Shown here one piece after another: positions 1 through 6,272 of a stretch of DNA of 64,000 bases. The position numbers and the translations under genes are program-made. The stretch comes from Nonomuraea candida. Lineage in GTDB: Bacteria; Actinomycetota; Actinomycetes; Streptosporangiales; Streptosporangiaceae. Numbering within the stretch: the first letter of the stretch is position 1; the number at the start of each line of letters is the position of its first letter. The stretch is taken from positions 62,001 through 126,000 of the forward strand of contig NZ_JOAG01000003.1 of NCBI RefSeq assembly GCF_000725485.1. Direction: 5' to 3'. Under the pieces are notes generated by a model. That model had not been told where the DNA came from. It made no database searches and saw nothing but the letters and a program-made list of their open reading frames with translations.

Positions 1-422
1 CGCTGCTGGAGGAGGAGTTGCTGCGACGGCTGTGCGAGACCGCCGGCCTGGGGCTGGTCCGCCATACGAGCGGCGTCATCGCGGCGGCCGGCGGGGCGGT
101 GGCGATCGGCGACCTGAGCGTGGCGGCCGGTGTCAGCAGCACTCATCTGGCACGGCGGTTCAAGGAGCTCATCGGCGTCACGCCGAAGCGGCTGGCCCGC
201 ACCCACCGCTTCACCGCCACCGTGTTCGCGATCGACCCCGCCGGACCGATCGACTGGGGCGCGCTCGCCGGTGGCGCGGGCTACTTCGACCAGGCCCACT
301 TCGGCCACGAGTTCCGGGCGTTCACCGGGCTCACGCCGACCCGGTACGTCGAGGTCCGGCGGCGGTTCCTGCGCGAGCACCCCGGCCACGTGCTGGACGG
401 CTGGTCGCTGCCGGCCGATTGA
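1..422 (+). CDS. AraC-family transcriptional regulator, C-terminal part (5' end outside window)
   Basis: The frame is already open at the left edge (codons in phase with base 3) and ends at the TGA at 420-422, so only about 139 C-terminal residues are visible; the TTG at 18 is internal. The visible part is an AraC/XylS DNA-binding domain with two helix-turn-helix units, the first around GVSSTHLARRFKELIGVTPK and the second around FDQAHFGHEFRAFTGLTP, which matches the family's signature before the final TP. The N-terminal effector domain is cut off, so ligand and targets cannot be told. The next gene, a DHFR-like reductase, starts 66 bases downstream on the same strand and may be its target or operon partner (inference). 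Confidence 0.85.
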   Translation, partial: LLEEELLRRLCETAGLGLVRHTSGVIAAAGGAVAIGDLSVAAGVSSTHLARRFKELIGVTPKRLARTHRFTATVFAIDPAGPIDWGALAGGAGYFDQAHFGHEFRAFTGLTPTRYVEVRRRFLREHPGHVLDGWSLPAD

Positions 423-488
423 TTTCTTACAAGAGCGACAGCTCACGACCCGCTAATTTGAGGGCACCCCCAAGCAGAGGAGAGCCCC

Positions 489-1070
489 GTGGGCAAGGTG
501 GCCATGTACAGCTCGGTGTCGGTGGACGGCTTCATCGCGGACGAGAATGACCGGCCCGGACCCCTGTTCGACTGGCTGACCGGCGGCGACGTCCCGCTGG
601 ACGAGAGCGGCGAGCTGAAGGTGTCGCAGGCGTCCTACGACCACACCCGGGCGTACTGGGACCGGATCGGCGTCACGATCGTCGGCCGCCGCGTCTTCGA
701 CCTGACGGACGGCTGGGACGGGAAGCCGCCGGGCGGGATCGACCACGTGGTCGTCGTGACGCACCGGCCGATGCCCGAGGGGTGGGACCCCGCGGCGCCG
801 TTCCACTTCGCCGGCGGCGTCGAGGCGGCCGTGGCCAGGGCGCAGGAGCTCGCGGGTGAGCGCATGGTCGAGGTCGCCGCCGGCGACGTCGGCGGCCAGG
901 TGCTCGCCGCGGGCCTGGTCGACGAGGTGCGCATGGACGTCGTGCCCGTCGTGTTCGGGTCCGGCAGGCGCTACTTCGGCTCGGTCCGCGCCCAGCACCT
1001 GCTGGAGGACCCTGACGTGGTGATTCAGGGCGACCGGGTGCTTCACCTGCGCTATCGGGTGCGCCGCTGA
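489..1070 (+). CDS. Dihydrofolate reductase family protein (RibD C-terminal-like)
   Basis: The 193-residue protein has the length of stand-alone RibD-C/DHFR-like reductases. The N-terminus (VAMYSSVSVDGFIADENDRP) is the family's first strand and NADPH-site loop, and the central region has the typical VGRRVFDLTDGWDG segment. The C-terminal half has the GDVGGQVLAAGLVDEVRMDV motif that closes the nucleotide fold. It is expected to be a cytoplasmic NADPH-dependent reductase; the substrate is unknown and it is probably not the cell's true DHFR. The GTG start at 489 is chosen because of the purine-rich AGAGGAGAG just upstream. Confidence 0.88.
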   Translation: MGKVAMYSSVSVDGFIADENDRPGPLFDWLTGGDVPLDESGELKVSQASYDHTRAYWDRIGVTIVGRRVFDLTDGWDGKPPGGIDHVVVVTHRPMPEGWDPAAPFHFAGGVEAAVARAQELAGERMVEVAAGDVGGQVLAAGLVDEVRMDVVPVVFGSGRRYFGSVRAQHLLEDPDVVIQGDRVLHLRYRVRR

Positions 1071-1142
1071 CCGATCAGGGCGGGCACGCGAAGAAGCCCG
1101 GGCCGTGGGCCCCGGCGGCGCACGTGCGGCGCTTCGGTCTCA

Positions 1143-1300
1143 CGGACGGTCGTGGCCCTGGTCGGGCGTGCCGGCGGCCGGCTTGCGCACGGTCTCGCCG
1201 GTGGCCAGCAGCTCGTGGTCGGCCCGGTCGGCGAACGCCCGCATGCCGAGCGCGGTGAAGGAGTCGTGGGCGGTGCGCAGGTGCGTACGCGCGTCGGCCG
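1143..1300 (-). pseudogene. Relic of a LuxR/LAL-type regulator (end of the TPR region)
   Basis: On the minus strand a short frame reads ARTHLRTAHDSFTALGMRAF, followed by ADRADHELLATGETVRK. This is the pattern that in large ATP-binding LuxR (LAL) regulators ends the tetratricopeptide region just before the HTH domain (LR.A...F..LGA..WA.RA..EL.ATGE..R). The HTH that should follow is missing in every frame, and the frame stops at 1140. No start or N-terminal part is seen. I read it as a gene fragment left behind between the reductase and sigma-factor genes. Confidence 0.55.
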
Positions 1301-1395
1301 GGACCCCGGCGGGCGGCGGTGAAACTCGCATGGAAGGGTCGGCGGCGACCGGGCAGTCACCAGTGTCCGCAGTCCCCGGCGAGAGAGACCCATGC

Positions 1396-1929
1396 ATGAC
1401 CACGTTCCTCGACCGAGAGGTCGCCGATCCCGAGCGATTCTCCGCCCTCTTCGACGCCCACTACGAGGAGATCCGCCGTTACATCGGCCGCCGCCTCGAC
1501 CTCGACGTCGCCGAGGACCTCGCCGCCGAGACCTTCCTGATCGCCTTCCGCCGGCGCGACGGCTTCGACGCCGCCAGGGGCGGCATCAGACCCTGGCTGT
1601 ACGGCGTCGCCACCAAGCTCATCGGCCGGCACCGGCGCGCCGAGCTGCGGCGGTACCGGGCACTGGCCAGGTCGGGCCCGCCGGTCGGCGAGGACGGCCA
1701 CGAGCAGCGGGTGGTGGACCGGCTGTCGGCGCGGGTGACCGTGCAGCGGCTCTCGGCCGCGCTGGCCGGGCTGTCGCGCGGTGAGCGCGACGTGGTGCTG
1801 CTCGTCGCCTACGGAGAGCTGACCTACGACGAGGTGGCGGCGGCGCTCGGCATCGCCTACGGCACCGTCGCCTCCCGGCTCAGCCGGGCCAGGACCAAGC
1901 TTCGTGACGCGTTGGGAGTTGAGGTGTGA
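1396..1929 (+). CDS. ECF-type RNA polymerase sigma factor
   Basis: The 177-residue protein contains only sigma regions 2 and 4. Region 2 runs from about residue 12 (FSALFDAHYEEIRRYIGRR), with the core-binding DLAAETFLIAFRR motif. Region 4 lies in the last 60 residues (LSRGERDVVLLVAYGELTYD, then VAAALGIAYGTVASRLSRAR), a clear helix-turn-helix. The ATG at 1396 is chosen since the family's conserved sequence begins there and GAGAGAG precedes it. The TGA shares its last base with the ATG of the next gene (CU044_5270 family), so the two are translationally coupled. That partner is probably its membrane-anchored modulator. A GGTGAAACTC sequence 70 bases upstream could be part of its promoter (inference). 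Confidence 0.92.
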   Translation: MTTFLDREVADPERFSALFDAHYEEIRRYIGRRLDLDVAEDLAAETFLIAFRRRDGFDAARGGIRPWLYGVATKLIGRHRRAELRRYRALARSGPPVGEDGHEQRVVDRLSARVTVQRLSAALAGLSRGERDVVLLVAYGELTYDEVAAALGIAYGTVASRLSRARTKLRDALGVEV

Positions 1930-2861
1930 TGAAGGAGTTCCAGCTCATCGACGAGGTGATGCCGCAGGCGCCGCCCGCCGGCCACGCCACGGTGATGGCC
2001 GCCCGGAACCGGGTGCTGGGCGCCGCCCGGCGGCGGCACCGGCCGCTCTGGCCCAAGGCGATGCTCGCGGCGGTGGCGGTCAGCGCGGTGGTAGCCGGGG
2101 GCTTCGTGGCAGTGCCCCTCCTGGGGGGGACGGCCGTCCAGACGGCCGCGGTGCCGCAGGCGGACGCGGTGCTCGCCGCGGCGGCCGACCGGCTGGCCGC
2201 CCGGCCCCCGGGCAGCGGGGCGTGGTGGCGGCGGGAGATGGTGCAGGTGGCGCGGGTGAAAACCGCGACCTACACCGTGGAGCAGCGGGTCAGGGACGTG
2301 CTGTGGGCGAGCCGGGATCGGAAGGTCGGTTATCGGCACCAGCGCGGACCCGCCTTCGCCAAACCGCTCACGCCCGCTGACGAACAGGCGTGGAAGGACG
2401 CGGGCTCGCCCGGCCTGTGCGACGGCTGCCTGTCGGGAAAGACCTACTTCACCCCTCTGAAGATGACGCTCAAGCCCGTGACGGAACTGCCCACCGAACC
2501 CGAGGCGCTCAAGGCCGAGATCCTGCGGGCCAAGGACAAGCGGGCCCCGGAGGCGTGGCTGTGGGGGGCGAGCGCATGGCTCCTTCTCGACGCCGAGACC
2601 ACCCCTGCCACCAGGGCCGCGCTCTACCGGGTGCTCGCCGGCCTGCCGGGGGTGCGCGTGGAGAACGGCGTCACCGACCTCGACGGCCGTACCGGGGTCG
2701 CGCTGACCTACGGCGAGGCGCCCGCCCGTCAGCAGATCATCATCGATCGAGACAGCGGGCAACTGCTCGCCATACAGGAGGGTGACGGGTCCTCAGCGTA
2801 TGTGATCAAGCGGCTGGGCTGGACCGACGACCCGGCCCCGAAGAACTCGACGTTCAGGTGA
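1929..2861 (+). CDS. CU044_5270 family membrane protein, partner of the ECF sigma factor
   Basis: The protein (310 residues from ATG 1929; a GTG sits one codon before) has a basic cytoplasmic N-terminus of about 45 residues (VLGAARRRHRPLWPKA), one membrane segment at about residues 41-60 (AMLAAVAVSAVVAGGFVAVP) and a large extracytoplasmic domain. This layout and the position directly behind an ECF sigma gene are typical of the actinobacterial CU044_5270 family. The family is generally assumed to act with that sigma factor, perhaps as sensor or anti-sigma, but the mechanism is not established. The exported part has a Cys pair in GSPGLCDGCLSG that could form a disulfide. Confidence 0.88.
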   Translation: MKEFQLIDEVMPQAPPAGHATVMAARNRVLGAARRRHRPLWPKAMLAAVAVSAVVAGGFVAVPLLGGTAVQTAAVPQADAVLAAAADRLAARPPGSGAWWRREMVQVARVKTATYTVEQRVRDVLWASRDRKVGYRHQRGPAFAKPLTPADEQAWKDAGSPGLCDGCLSGKTYFTPLKMTLKPVTELPTEPEALKAEILRAKDKRAPEAWLWGASAWLLLDAETTPATRAALYRVLAGLPGVRVENGVTDLDGRTGVALTYGEAPARQQIIIDRDSGQLLAIQEGDGSSAYVIKRLGWTDDPAPKNSTFR

Positions 2862-2867
2862 CGCGCC

Positions 2868-2903
2868 GGACGGCGTGGCGGACGGCGTGGCGGACGGCGT
2901 GGC
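2868..2903 (+). repeat. Three perfect tandem copies of a 12-bp unit
   Basis: The unit GGACGGCGTGGC occurs three times without change (2868-2879, 2880-2891, 2892-2903), directly after the stop codon of the CU044_5270 gene and just before a 15-bp palindrome. It is non-coding in the annotation chosen here. Confidence 0.85.
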
Positions 2904-2910
2904 GTGCCGG

Positions 2911-2925
2911 GGTGAAAGTTTCACC
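2911..2925. promoter_or_regulatory. Palindrome GGTGAAA-G-TTTCACC upstream of small secreted protein gene
   Basis: Perfect 7-bp arms (2911-2917 and 2919-2925) lie around one central base, 100 bases before the start at 3026. The half-site GGTGAAA also occurs at 1318-1324 upstream of the ECF sigma gene. The two could be binding sites of one regulator, or ECF -35-like elements linking the small secreted protein to the adjacent sigma factor. This is inference only. Confidence 0.45.
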
Positions 2926-3025
2926 GGGTGACGTGCCCGGACGAGGGTCGCCGGGGCGGGGCGCTGGTGCGGTCGCGGGGGCCGGTCCTATGGTGACGGC
3001 CTCCCCCTCTCCCGAAGGAGATCTC

Positions 3026-3370
3026 ATGGCCGCTCTCCACCGTGCCGTCCCCGCTCTGGCCGTCCTGCTGGGCGCCGTCATGGCCGCGACGGCCCCCGCC
3101 GCCGCAGCGGCCACCGGCGCCGCGCAGGGCCCGCGTACCGTTCAGGCCCAGGTCGCGGAGTTCACGGTGCAGCGCACCGAGACCCGGCAGGCCGGCGGGG
3201 TCACCCCGTACGCCGCCAAGCAGGCCGGCGCGGCCGAGGCGCGCGCGGCGATCCTCGCCGCCGGCGTCTCGTGCACCGGCTGGACCACGACCTCGGCCCT
3301 GGTGTGGGCCGCGCCCGGCAGCGTCTGGTACATCTACGACGTCACCGTCACGGCCCTCTGCACCCACTGA
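3026..3370 (+). CDS. Small secreted protein of unknown function
   Basis: The 114-residue protein starts at an ATG preceded by GAAGGAG at a good distance. Residues 1-28 form a clear Sec signal peptide (short basic start, a run of Ala/Leu/Val, then ATAPAAAAA), with cleavage expected near residue 28. The mature part (about 85 residues) has two Cys residues (in VSCTGWTTTSA and the C-terminal ALCTH), likely one disulfide, and a Trp/Tyr-rich end (GSVWYIYDVTVTAL). I do not recognise a family. It lies between two sigma-factor genes and behind a palindrome, so regulation by the upstream ECF sigma factor is possible. Confidence 0.8.
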   Translation: MAALHRAVPALAVLLGAVMAATAPAAAAATGAAQGPRTVQAQVAEFTVQRTETRQAGGVTPYAAKQAGAAEARAAILAAGVSCTGWTTTSALVWAAPGSVWYIYDVTVTALCTH

Positions 3371-3382
3371 ACACACGGCGGC

Positions 3383-4261
3383 TCACACCGGGGCAGGCAG
3401 GTCCATCGCGGCCAGCCTGGCGGGGTCGGCCAGGACCGTGATGCCGGCGATCCGGTCGTCCACGACGGTGAACGCGACGACCGAGAGCGGGACCCCGTCC
3501 TCGCTCCACGACACGATCCCGGGCAGGCCGTTGACGAGCACCGGCCGCGCCCGTACGGCGCCGCCGCCCGAGATCCGCGCGCCGGCGGCGACCTCGGTGG
3601 CGCCGAGCACGACGAAGGCGCCGCCGGGGGTGTCGACGGTCAGCCGCACCTCGGGGTCGAGCACGCGCAGCAGCCCCTCGAAGTCGCCGCCGTGGGCCGC
3701 CGCCAGGAACGCCTGGACCACCTCCCGCCGCTCGCGCGAGCCGCCCGCCGGCCGCTCGGTCGCGCGCACCTTCTTGCGGGCGCGGCTGGCGAGCATCTTG
3801 GCGGCGTCGGCGGACTTACCGAGGATCTGGCCGATCTCGGTGAACGGCACCCCGAACAGGTCGTGCAGCACGAACGCCAGCCGCTCCCCCGGCCCGAGCG
3901 ACTCCAGGACGACCAGCAGCGCGAGCCCGACCGAGTCGGCCAGCGCCGCCCGCTCCTCGGGCTCGGGACCGTCGTCGGCCGTCACCACCAGGTCGGGCAG
4001 CCGGTGGTCGTAGGACGCCTCGGGGCGGGCCTGGCGCGATCGCAGCACGTCGAGGCTGATCCGGCCGACCACCGTGGTCAGCCAGCCGGCCAGGTTGTGG
4101 ATGGTGGCCGCGTCCTGGCGCGACAGCCGCAACCAGGCCTCCTGGACCACGTCCTCGGCGTCGGCGTACGAGCCGAGCATGCGGTGGGCGACCGCGCGCA
4201 GCCGGTCGCGCTGCGCCTCGAACGCCTCGGCCACCAGGGTGTCCGGCCCGGTCTGTGACAT
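3383..4261 (-). CDS. sigJ: ECF41-type RNA polymerase sigma factor (SigJ-like) with C-terminal SnoaL-like domain
   Basis: The 292-residue protein has sigma region 2 at about residues 10-80 (HRMLGSYADAEDVVQEAWLR), region 4 at about 115-165 (LGPGERLAFVLHDLFGVPFT then IGQILGKSADAAKMLASRAR) and a SnoaL/NTF2-like domain from about residue 180 to the end. That three-part layout defines group ECF41, in which the C-terminal domain itself regulates sigma activity in place of an anti-sigma factor. It is divergent from an AhpD/carboxymuconolactone-decarboxylase gene, the usual ECF41 genomic partner. AAGG lies before its ATG. The symbol is by family analogy. Confidence 0.92.
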   Translation of the reverse strand: MSQTGPDTLVAEAFEAQRDRLRAVAHRMLGSYADAEDVVQEAWLRLSRQDAATIHNLAGWLTTVVGRISLDVLRSRQARPEASYDHRLPDLVVTADDGPEPEERAALADSVGLALLVVLESLGPGERLAFVLHDLFGVPFTEIGQILGKSADAAKMLASRARKKVRATERPAGGSRERREVVQAFLAAAHGGDFEGLLRVLDPEVRLTVDTPGGAFVVLGATEVAAGARISGGGAVRARPVLVNGLPGIVSWSEDGVPLSVVAFTVVDDRIAGITVLADPARLAAMDLPAPV

Positions 4262-4344
4262 GTCGTTACCTTCCTCGCGATTGCTCCGTCATTGGTCATG
4301 ACGGGCCCGGAGGGGCACAGGTAACCGACGAAGGAACAACACCC

Positions 4345-4794
4345 ATGGAAGCACGGATCAAGAGCCCGGCGAACGCCGACGTGGTCGCCGCCGTACAGCT
4401 CCTCACCAAGGCGATGCACGCCGGCGGCGTGGACCCGCTCGTGCTGGAGCTGGTCCACCTGCGCGCCAGCCAGATCAACGGCTGCAGCCCCTGCGTGTAC
4501 GGGGGCGTCGCGTCGGCGAAGCGGCGCGGCGAGACCGACGAGCGGCTGCACAGCGTGGCCGCCTGGCGCGAGGCGCCCTTCTTCACCGAGGCGGAGCGGG
4601 CCGCGCTCGCCCTGGCGGAGGCGGCCACCCGGATCCAGGACGGGGCGCCGGGGGTGACCGACGAGATCTGGCAGGCCGCCGCCGCCCACTTCGACGAGAA
4701 GCAACTCCAGGCGATCATCCTGAGCGTCGCGATGACGAACTTCTTCAACCGCGTCAACCACGCGGTCCGGGAGCCGGCCGGCAAGACCTGGTGA
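4345..4794 (+). CDS. AhpD-like / carboxymuconolactone decarboxylase family protein
   Basis: The 149-residue single-domain protein has the redox motif CSPC at residues 47-50 (NGCSPCVYGG). In AhpD-like proteins the second Cys is normally followed three residues later by a metal- or proton-relay His (C..C...H). Here that position is Gly, so peroxidase-like chemistry may be altered. ATG 4345 is chosen because AAGGAAC precedes it and the domain starts right after. It is divergent from the ECF41 sigma gene, which in this group normally activates such a gene. I find no good copy of the ECF41 promoter motif (TGTCACA-n16-CGTC); the nearest is TGTCGTT at 4261 with CGTC 19 bases later. Confidence 0.9.
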   Translation: MEARIKSPANADVVAAVQLLTKAMHAGGVDPLVLELVHLRASQINGCSPCVYGGVASAKRRGETDERLHSVAAWREAPFFTEAERAALALAEAATRIQDGAPGVTDEIWQAAAAHFDEKQLQAIILSVAMTNFFNRVNHAVREPAGKTW

Positions 4795-4839
4795 ACCGGG
4801 CGGCGTTCACCGCCGCGGTCCCGGCGCCGAGCGTCGTCC

Positions 4840-4920
4840 GCCCGTACGGGACGTGGACGAGCGGCCCGTACTCCGGGTCGTCGGCCCGTACGGGATGTGG
4901 ACGAGCGGCCCGTGCTCCGG
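4840..4920 (+). repeat. Two imperfect direct copies of a 37-bp unit, 44-bp period
   Basis: The segments 4840-4876 and 4884-4920 differ at only two positions. They sit between the AhpD-like gene and the TetR operator and are probably a small duplication in the TetR promoter region. Confidence 0.8.
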
Positions 4921-4928
4921 CTAAGGTA

Positions 4929-4948
4929 CCGACCGTCTGGACGGTCGG
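4929..4948. promoter_or_regulatory. 20-bp perfect inverted repeat, probable TetR operator
   Basis: CCGACCGTC-TG-GACGGTCGG has 9-bp perfect arms, 22 bases before the start of the TetR gene. Length, spacing and ACCGACCGTC-type sequence are those of TetR/QacR-like operators, so autorepression of the 4971-6055 gene pair is likely. Confidence 0.75.
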
Positions 4949-4970
4949 CACTTTGGGCGTGGGAGGGACG

Positions 4971-5507
4971 ATGCGGGACCGGATTCTGGATGCCGTCGAG
5001 CACCTGCTGGTGACCAAGGGGGCCGACGCCGTCCGGCTGGACGCGGTCGCGGCCGGGGCCGGGGTGAGCAAGGGCGGCCTGCTGCACCACTTCCGGTCCA
5101 AGCAGGCGCTGCTGGAGGGGGTGCTGAACCGCCAGGTCGAGCGTTTCCAGGCCGAGCTGCCGCCGGAGGGCTCGCCGCCCGGCGCCTTCACCAGGGCCTG
5201 GCTGGACGCCACCATCCCCGACGCCGACGTGCCCGCGCGGGCGCACGCCGACCAGGTGGCCGTGGCGCTGCTCGCCGCGCTGTCCGGCGGGCCGGAGGTG
5301 CTGGAGTCGTTCCGGCGGCGCTACCGGATCTGGCAGGACCGGCTCGCCGGCGACGGCCTCGACCCGAGCACGGCGTACCTGGTCCGGCTGGCCGTGGACG
5401 GCTGGTGGATGGCCCGGCTGCTGGACCTGGCGCCACCCCGCGACGACCTGCACCGCCAGGTGCGCGCCCGGCTGGCCGCCCTGACGGCGGAAGGCGGCGA
5501 CCGGTGA
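4971..5507 (+). CDS. TetR-family transcriptional repressor
   Basis: The 178-residue protein has an N-terminal TetR helix-turn-helix (residues 3-50: ILDAVEHLLVTKGADAVRLD, then GVSKGGLLHHFRSKQALLEG), followed by an all-helical ligand and dimer domain with a YLVRLAVDGWWMARLLDL helix. ATG 4971 is chosen because the HTH starts at once and GGGAGGGACG precedes it. A palindrome 22 bases upstream is the likely operator. The stop overlaps the GTG of the DUF5360 membrane protein by 4 bases (GTGA), so the two are one transcription unit and the membrane protein is the likely controlled function. Confidence 0.92.
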   Translation: MRDRILDAVEHLLVTKGADAVRLDAVAAGAGVSKGGLLHHFRSKQALLEGVLNRQVERFQAELPPEGSPPGAFTRAWLDATIPDADVPARAHADQVAVALLAALSGGPEVLESFRRRYRIWQDRLAGDGLDPSTAYLVRLAVDGWWMARLLDLAPPRDDLHRQVRARLAALTAEGGDR

Positions 5508-6055
5508 CCCGGCTCCCCGGCCCTCACGAGAGGACGGCCGCTGATCCACATCCCGGCCCTCACGAGAGGACGGCCGCTGATCCGCATCCCGGCCCTGGTG
5601 TGAAGACAGCCGCTGATCCGCCCGGCCGGGCCGCTGGAGGGCGGGGAGCGGCGGGGCGGGTGCTGGGGGCGACGAAGGTCGCGATGCTGATCGCCGACGT
5701 CGGGCTGCTGGTGTACTGGGTGGTGGTGTTCGCCGGTCTGATCCCGCCCGAGCTGGCCTACGAGGACTACAGCGATCCCGTCCTGGTCGACTGGAACCTC
5801 TCGTTCGTCCCGCTCGACCTGGCCGCGAGCCTGACCGGGCTGGCGACCCTGTGCGCGCGGGCCGCCTGGCGGCCCCTGATGACGGTCTCCCTCACCCTGA
5901 CCAGCACCGCCGGTCTCCAGGCGATCGCCTTCTGGGCGCTGCGCGGCGACTTCAGCCTGGCCTGGTGGCTGCCCAACCTGTTCCTGCTGCTCTTCCCCCT
6001 GCCGGCGCTGATCGTCCTGCTCCGCCCCGCCATGGCGCGGGCCGGCGGAGCCTGA
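5504..6055 (+). CDS. DUF5360 (YvaD-like) four-helix membrane protein
   Basis: From the GTG at 5504 the protein has 183 residues. The first 45 or so are a Pro/His/Gly tail made of 12-residue repeats. The rest has four membrane segments (about VAMLIADVGLLVYWVVVFAG; LDLAASLTGLATLCARA; LMTVSLTLTSTAGLQAIAFW; LPNLFLLLFPLPALIVLL) with the family signature PPELAYEDYSDPVLVDWNLS between helices 1 and 2. GTG 5504 overlaps the TetR stop (GTGA), favouring coupling. A later start (GTG 5659 or ATG 5684) would give the usual family length and leave the repeats untranslated. Function is unknown; it is probably regulated by the upstream TetR. Confidence 0.78.
   Translation: MTRLPGPHERTAADPHPGPHERTAADPHPGPGVKTAADPPGRAAGGRGAAGRVLGATKVAMLIADVGLLVYWVVVFAGLIPPELAYEDYSDPVLVDWNLSFVPLDLAASLTGLATLCARAAWRPLMTVSLTLTSTAGLQAIAFWALRGDFSLAWWLPNLFLLLFPLPALIVLLRPAMARAGGA
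5517..5624 (+). repeat. Three tandem 36-bp units at the start of the DUF5360 gene
   Basis: The units are 5517-5552, 5553-5588 (one mismatch) and a degenerate 5589-5624. If translated they give a 12-residue repeat, PGPHERTAADPH. The multiple-of-three period keeps the frame open. Confidence 0.8.
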
Positions 6056-6068
6056 GGAAACGCCCACG

Positions 6069-6153
6069 GCCCGGGCAGCGGCAGCCACCCGGGGAGAGGC
6101 GACCGCCCGGGCAGAGGCAGCCGCCCGGGCAGAGGCAGCCGCCCGGGCAGAGG
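6069..6153 (+). repeat. Intergenic tandem repeat of an 18-bp GC-rich unit
   Basis: About five copies of a unit close to CAGCCGCCCGGGCAGAGG lie between the DUF5360 gene and the promoter of the sugar dehydrogenase gene; the last three are nearly identical. Confidence 0.75.
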
Positions 6154-6166
6154 CTTCGGCGTCCGA

Positions 6167-6209
6167 TTGTGGACACAACCGTGACAAAGTGACCCCTCCT
6201 TGCGATACA
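6167..6209 (+). promoter_or_regulatory. Candidate promoter with adjacent palindrome for the sugar dehydrogenase gene
   Basis: GTGACA (6181-6186) and GATACA (6204-6209) are spaced by 17 bases, a plausible sigma-70-type -35/-10 pair 64 bases before the GTG at 6273. Directly upstream is the small palindrome TTGTG-GA-CACAA (6167-6178). Both are seen by eye only. Confidence 0.4.
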
Positions 6210-6272
6210 TCGGTCAAGGCCATTCGGCGGCTCGGGGACCGCTGCTGTTCGGTTTCTCGCTGGGGGTAATTC

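Noticed and set aside
2858..3025. Upstream extension of the small secreted protein (start at 2858)
   Set aside because: It would translate the 12-bp repeats and push the signal peptide 56 residues into the chain; the ATG at 3026 has the ribosome-binding site and an immediate signal peptide.
4254..4260. TGTCACA on the minus strand as an ECF41 -35 element
   Set aside because: It is just the Ser-Gln codons after the sigJ start, points into the sigma gene and has no CGTC at the right distance.
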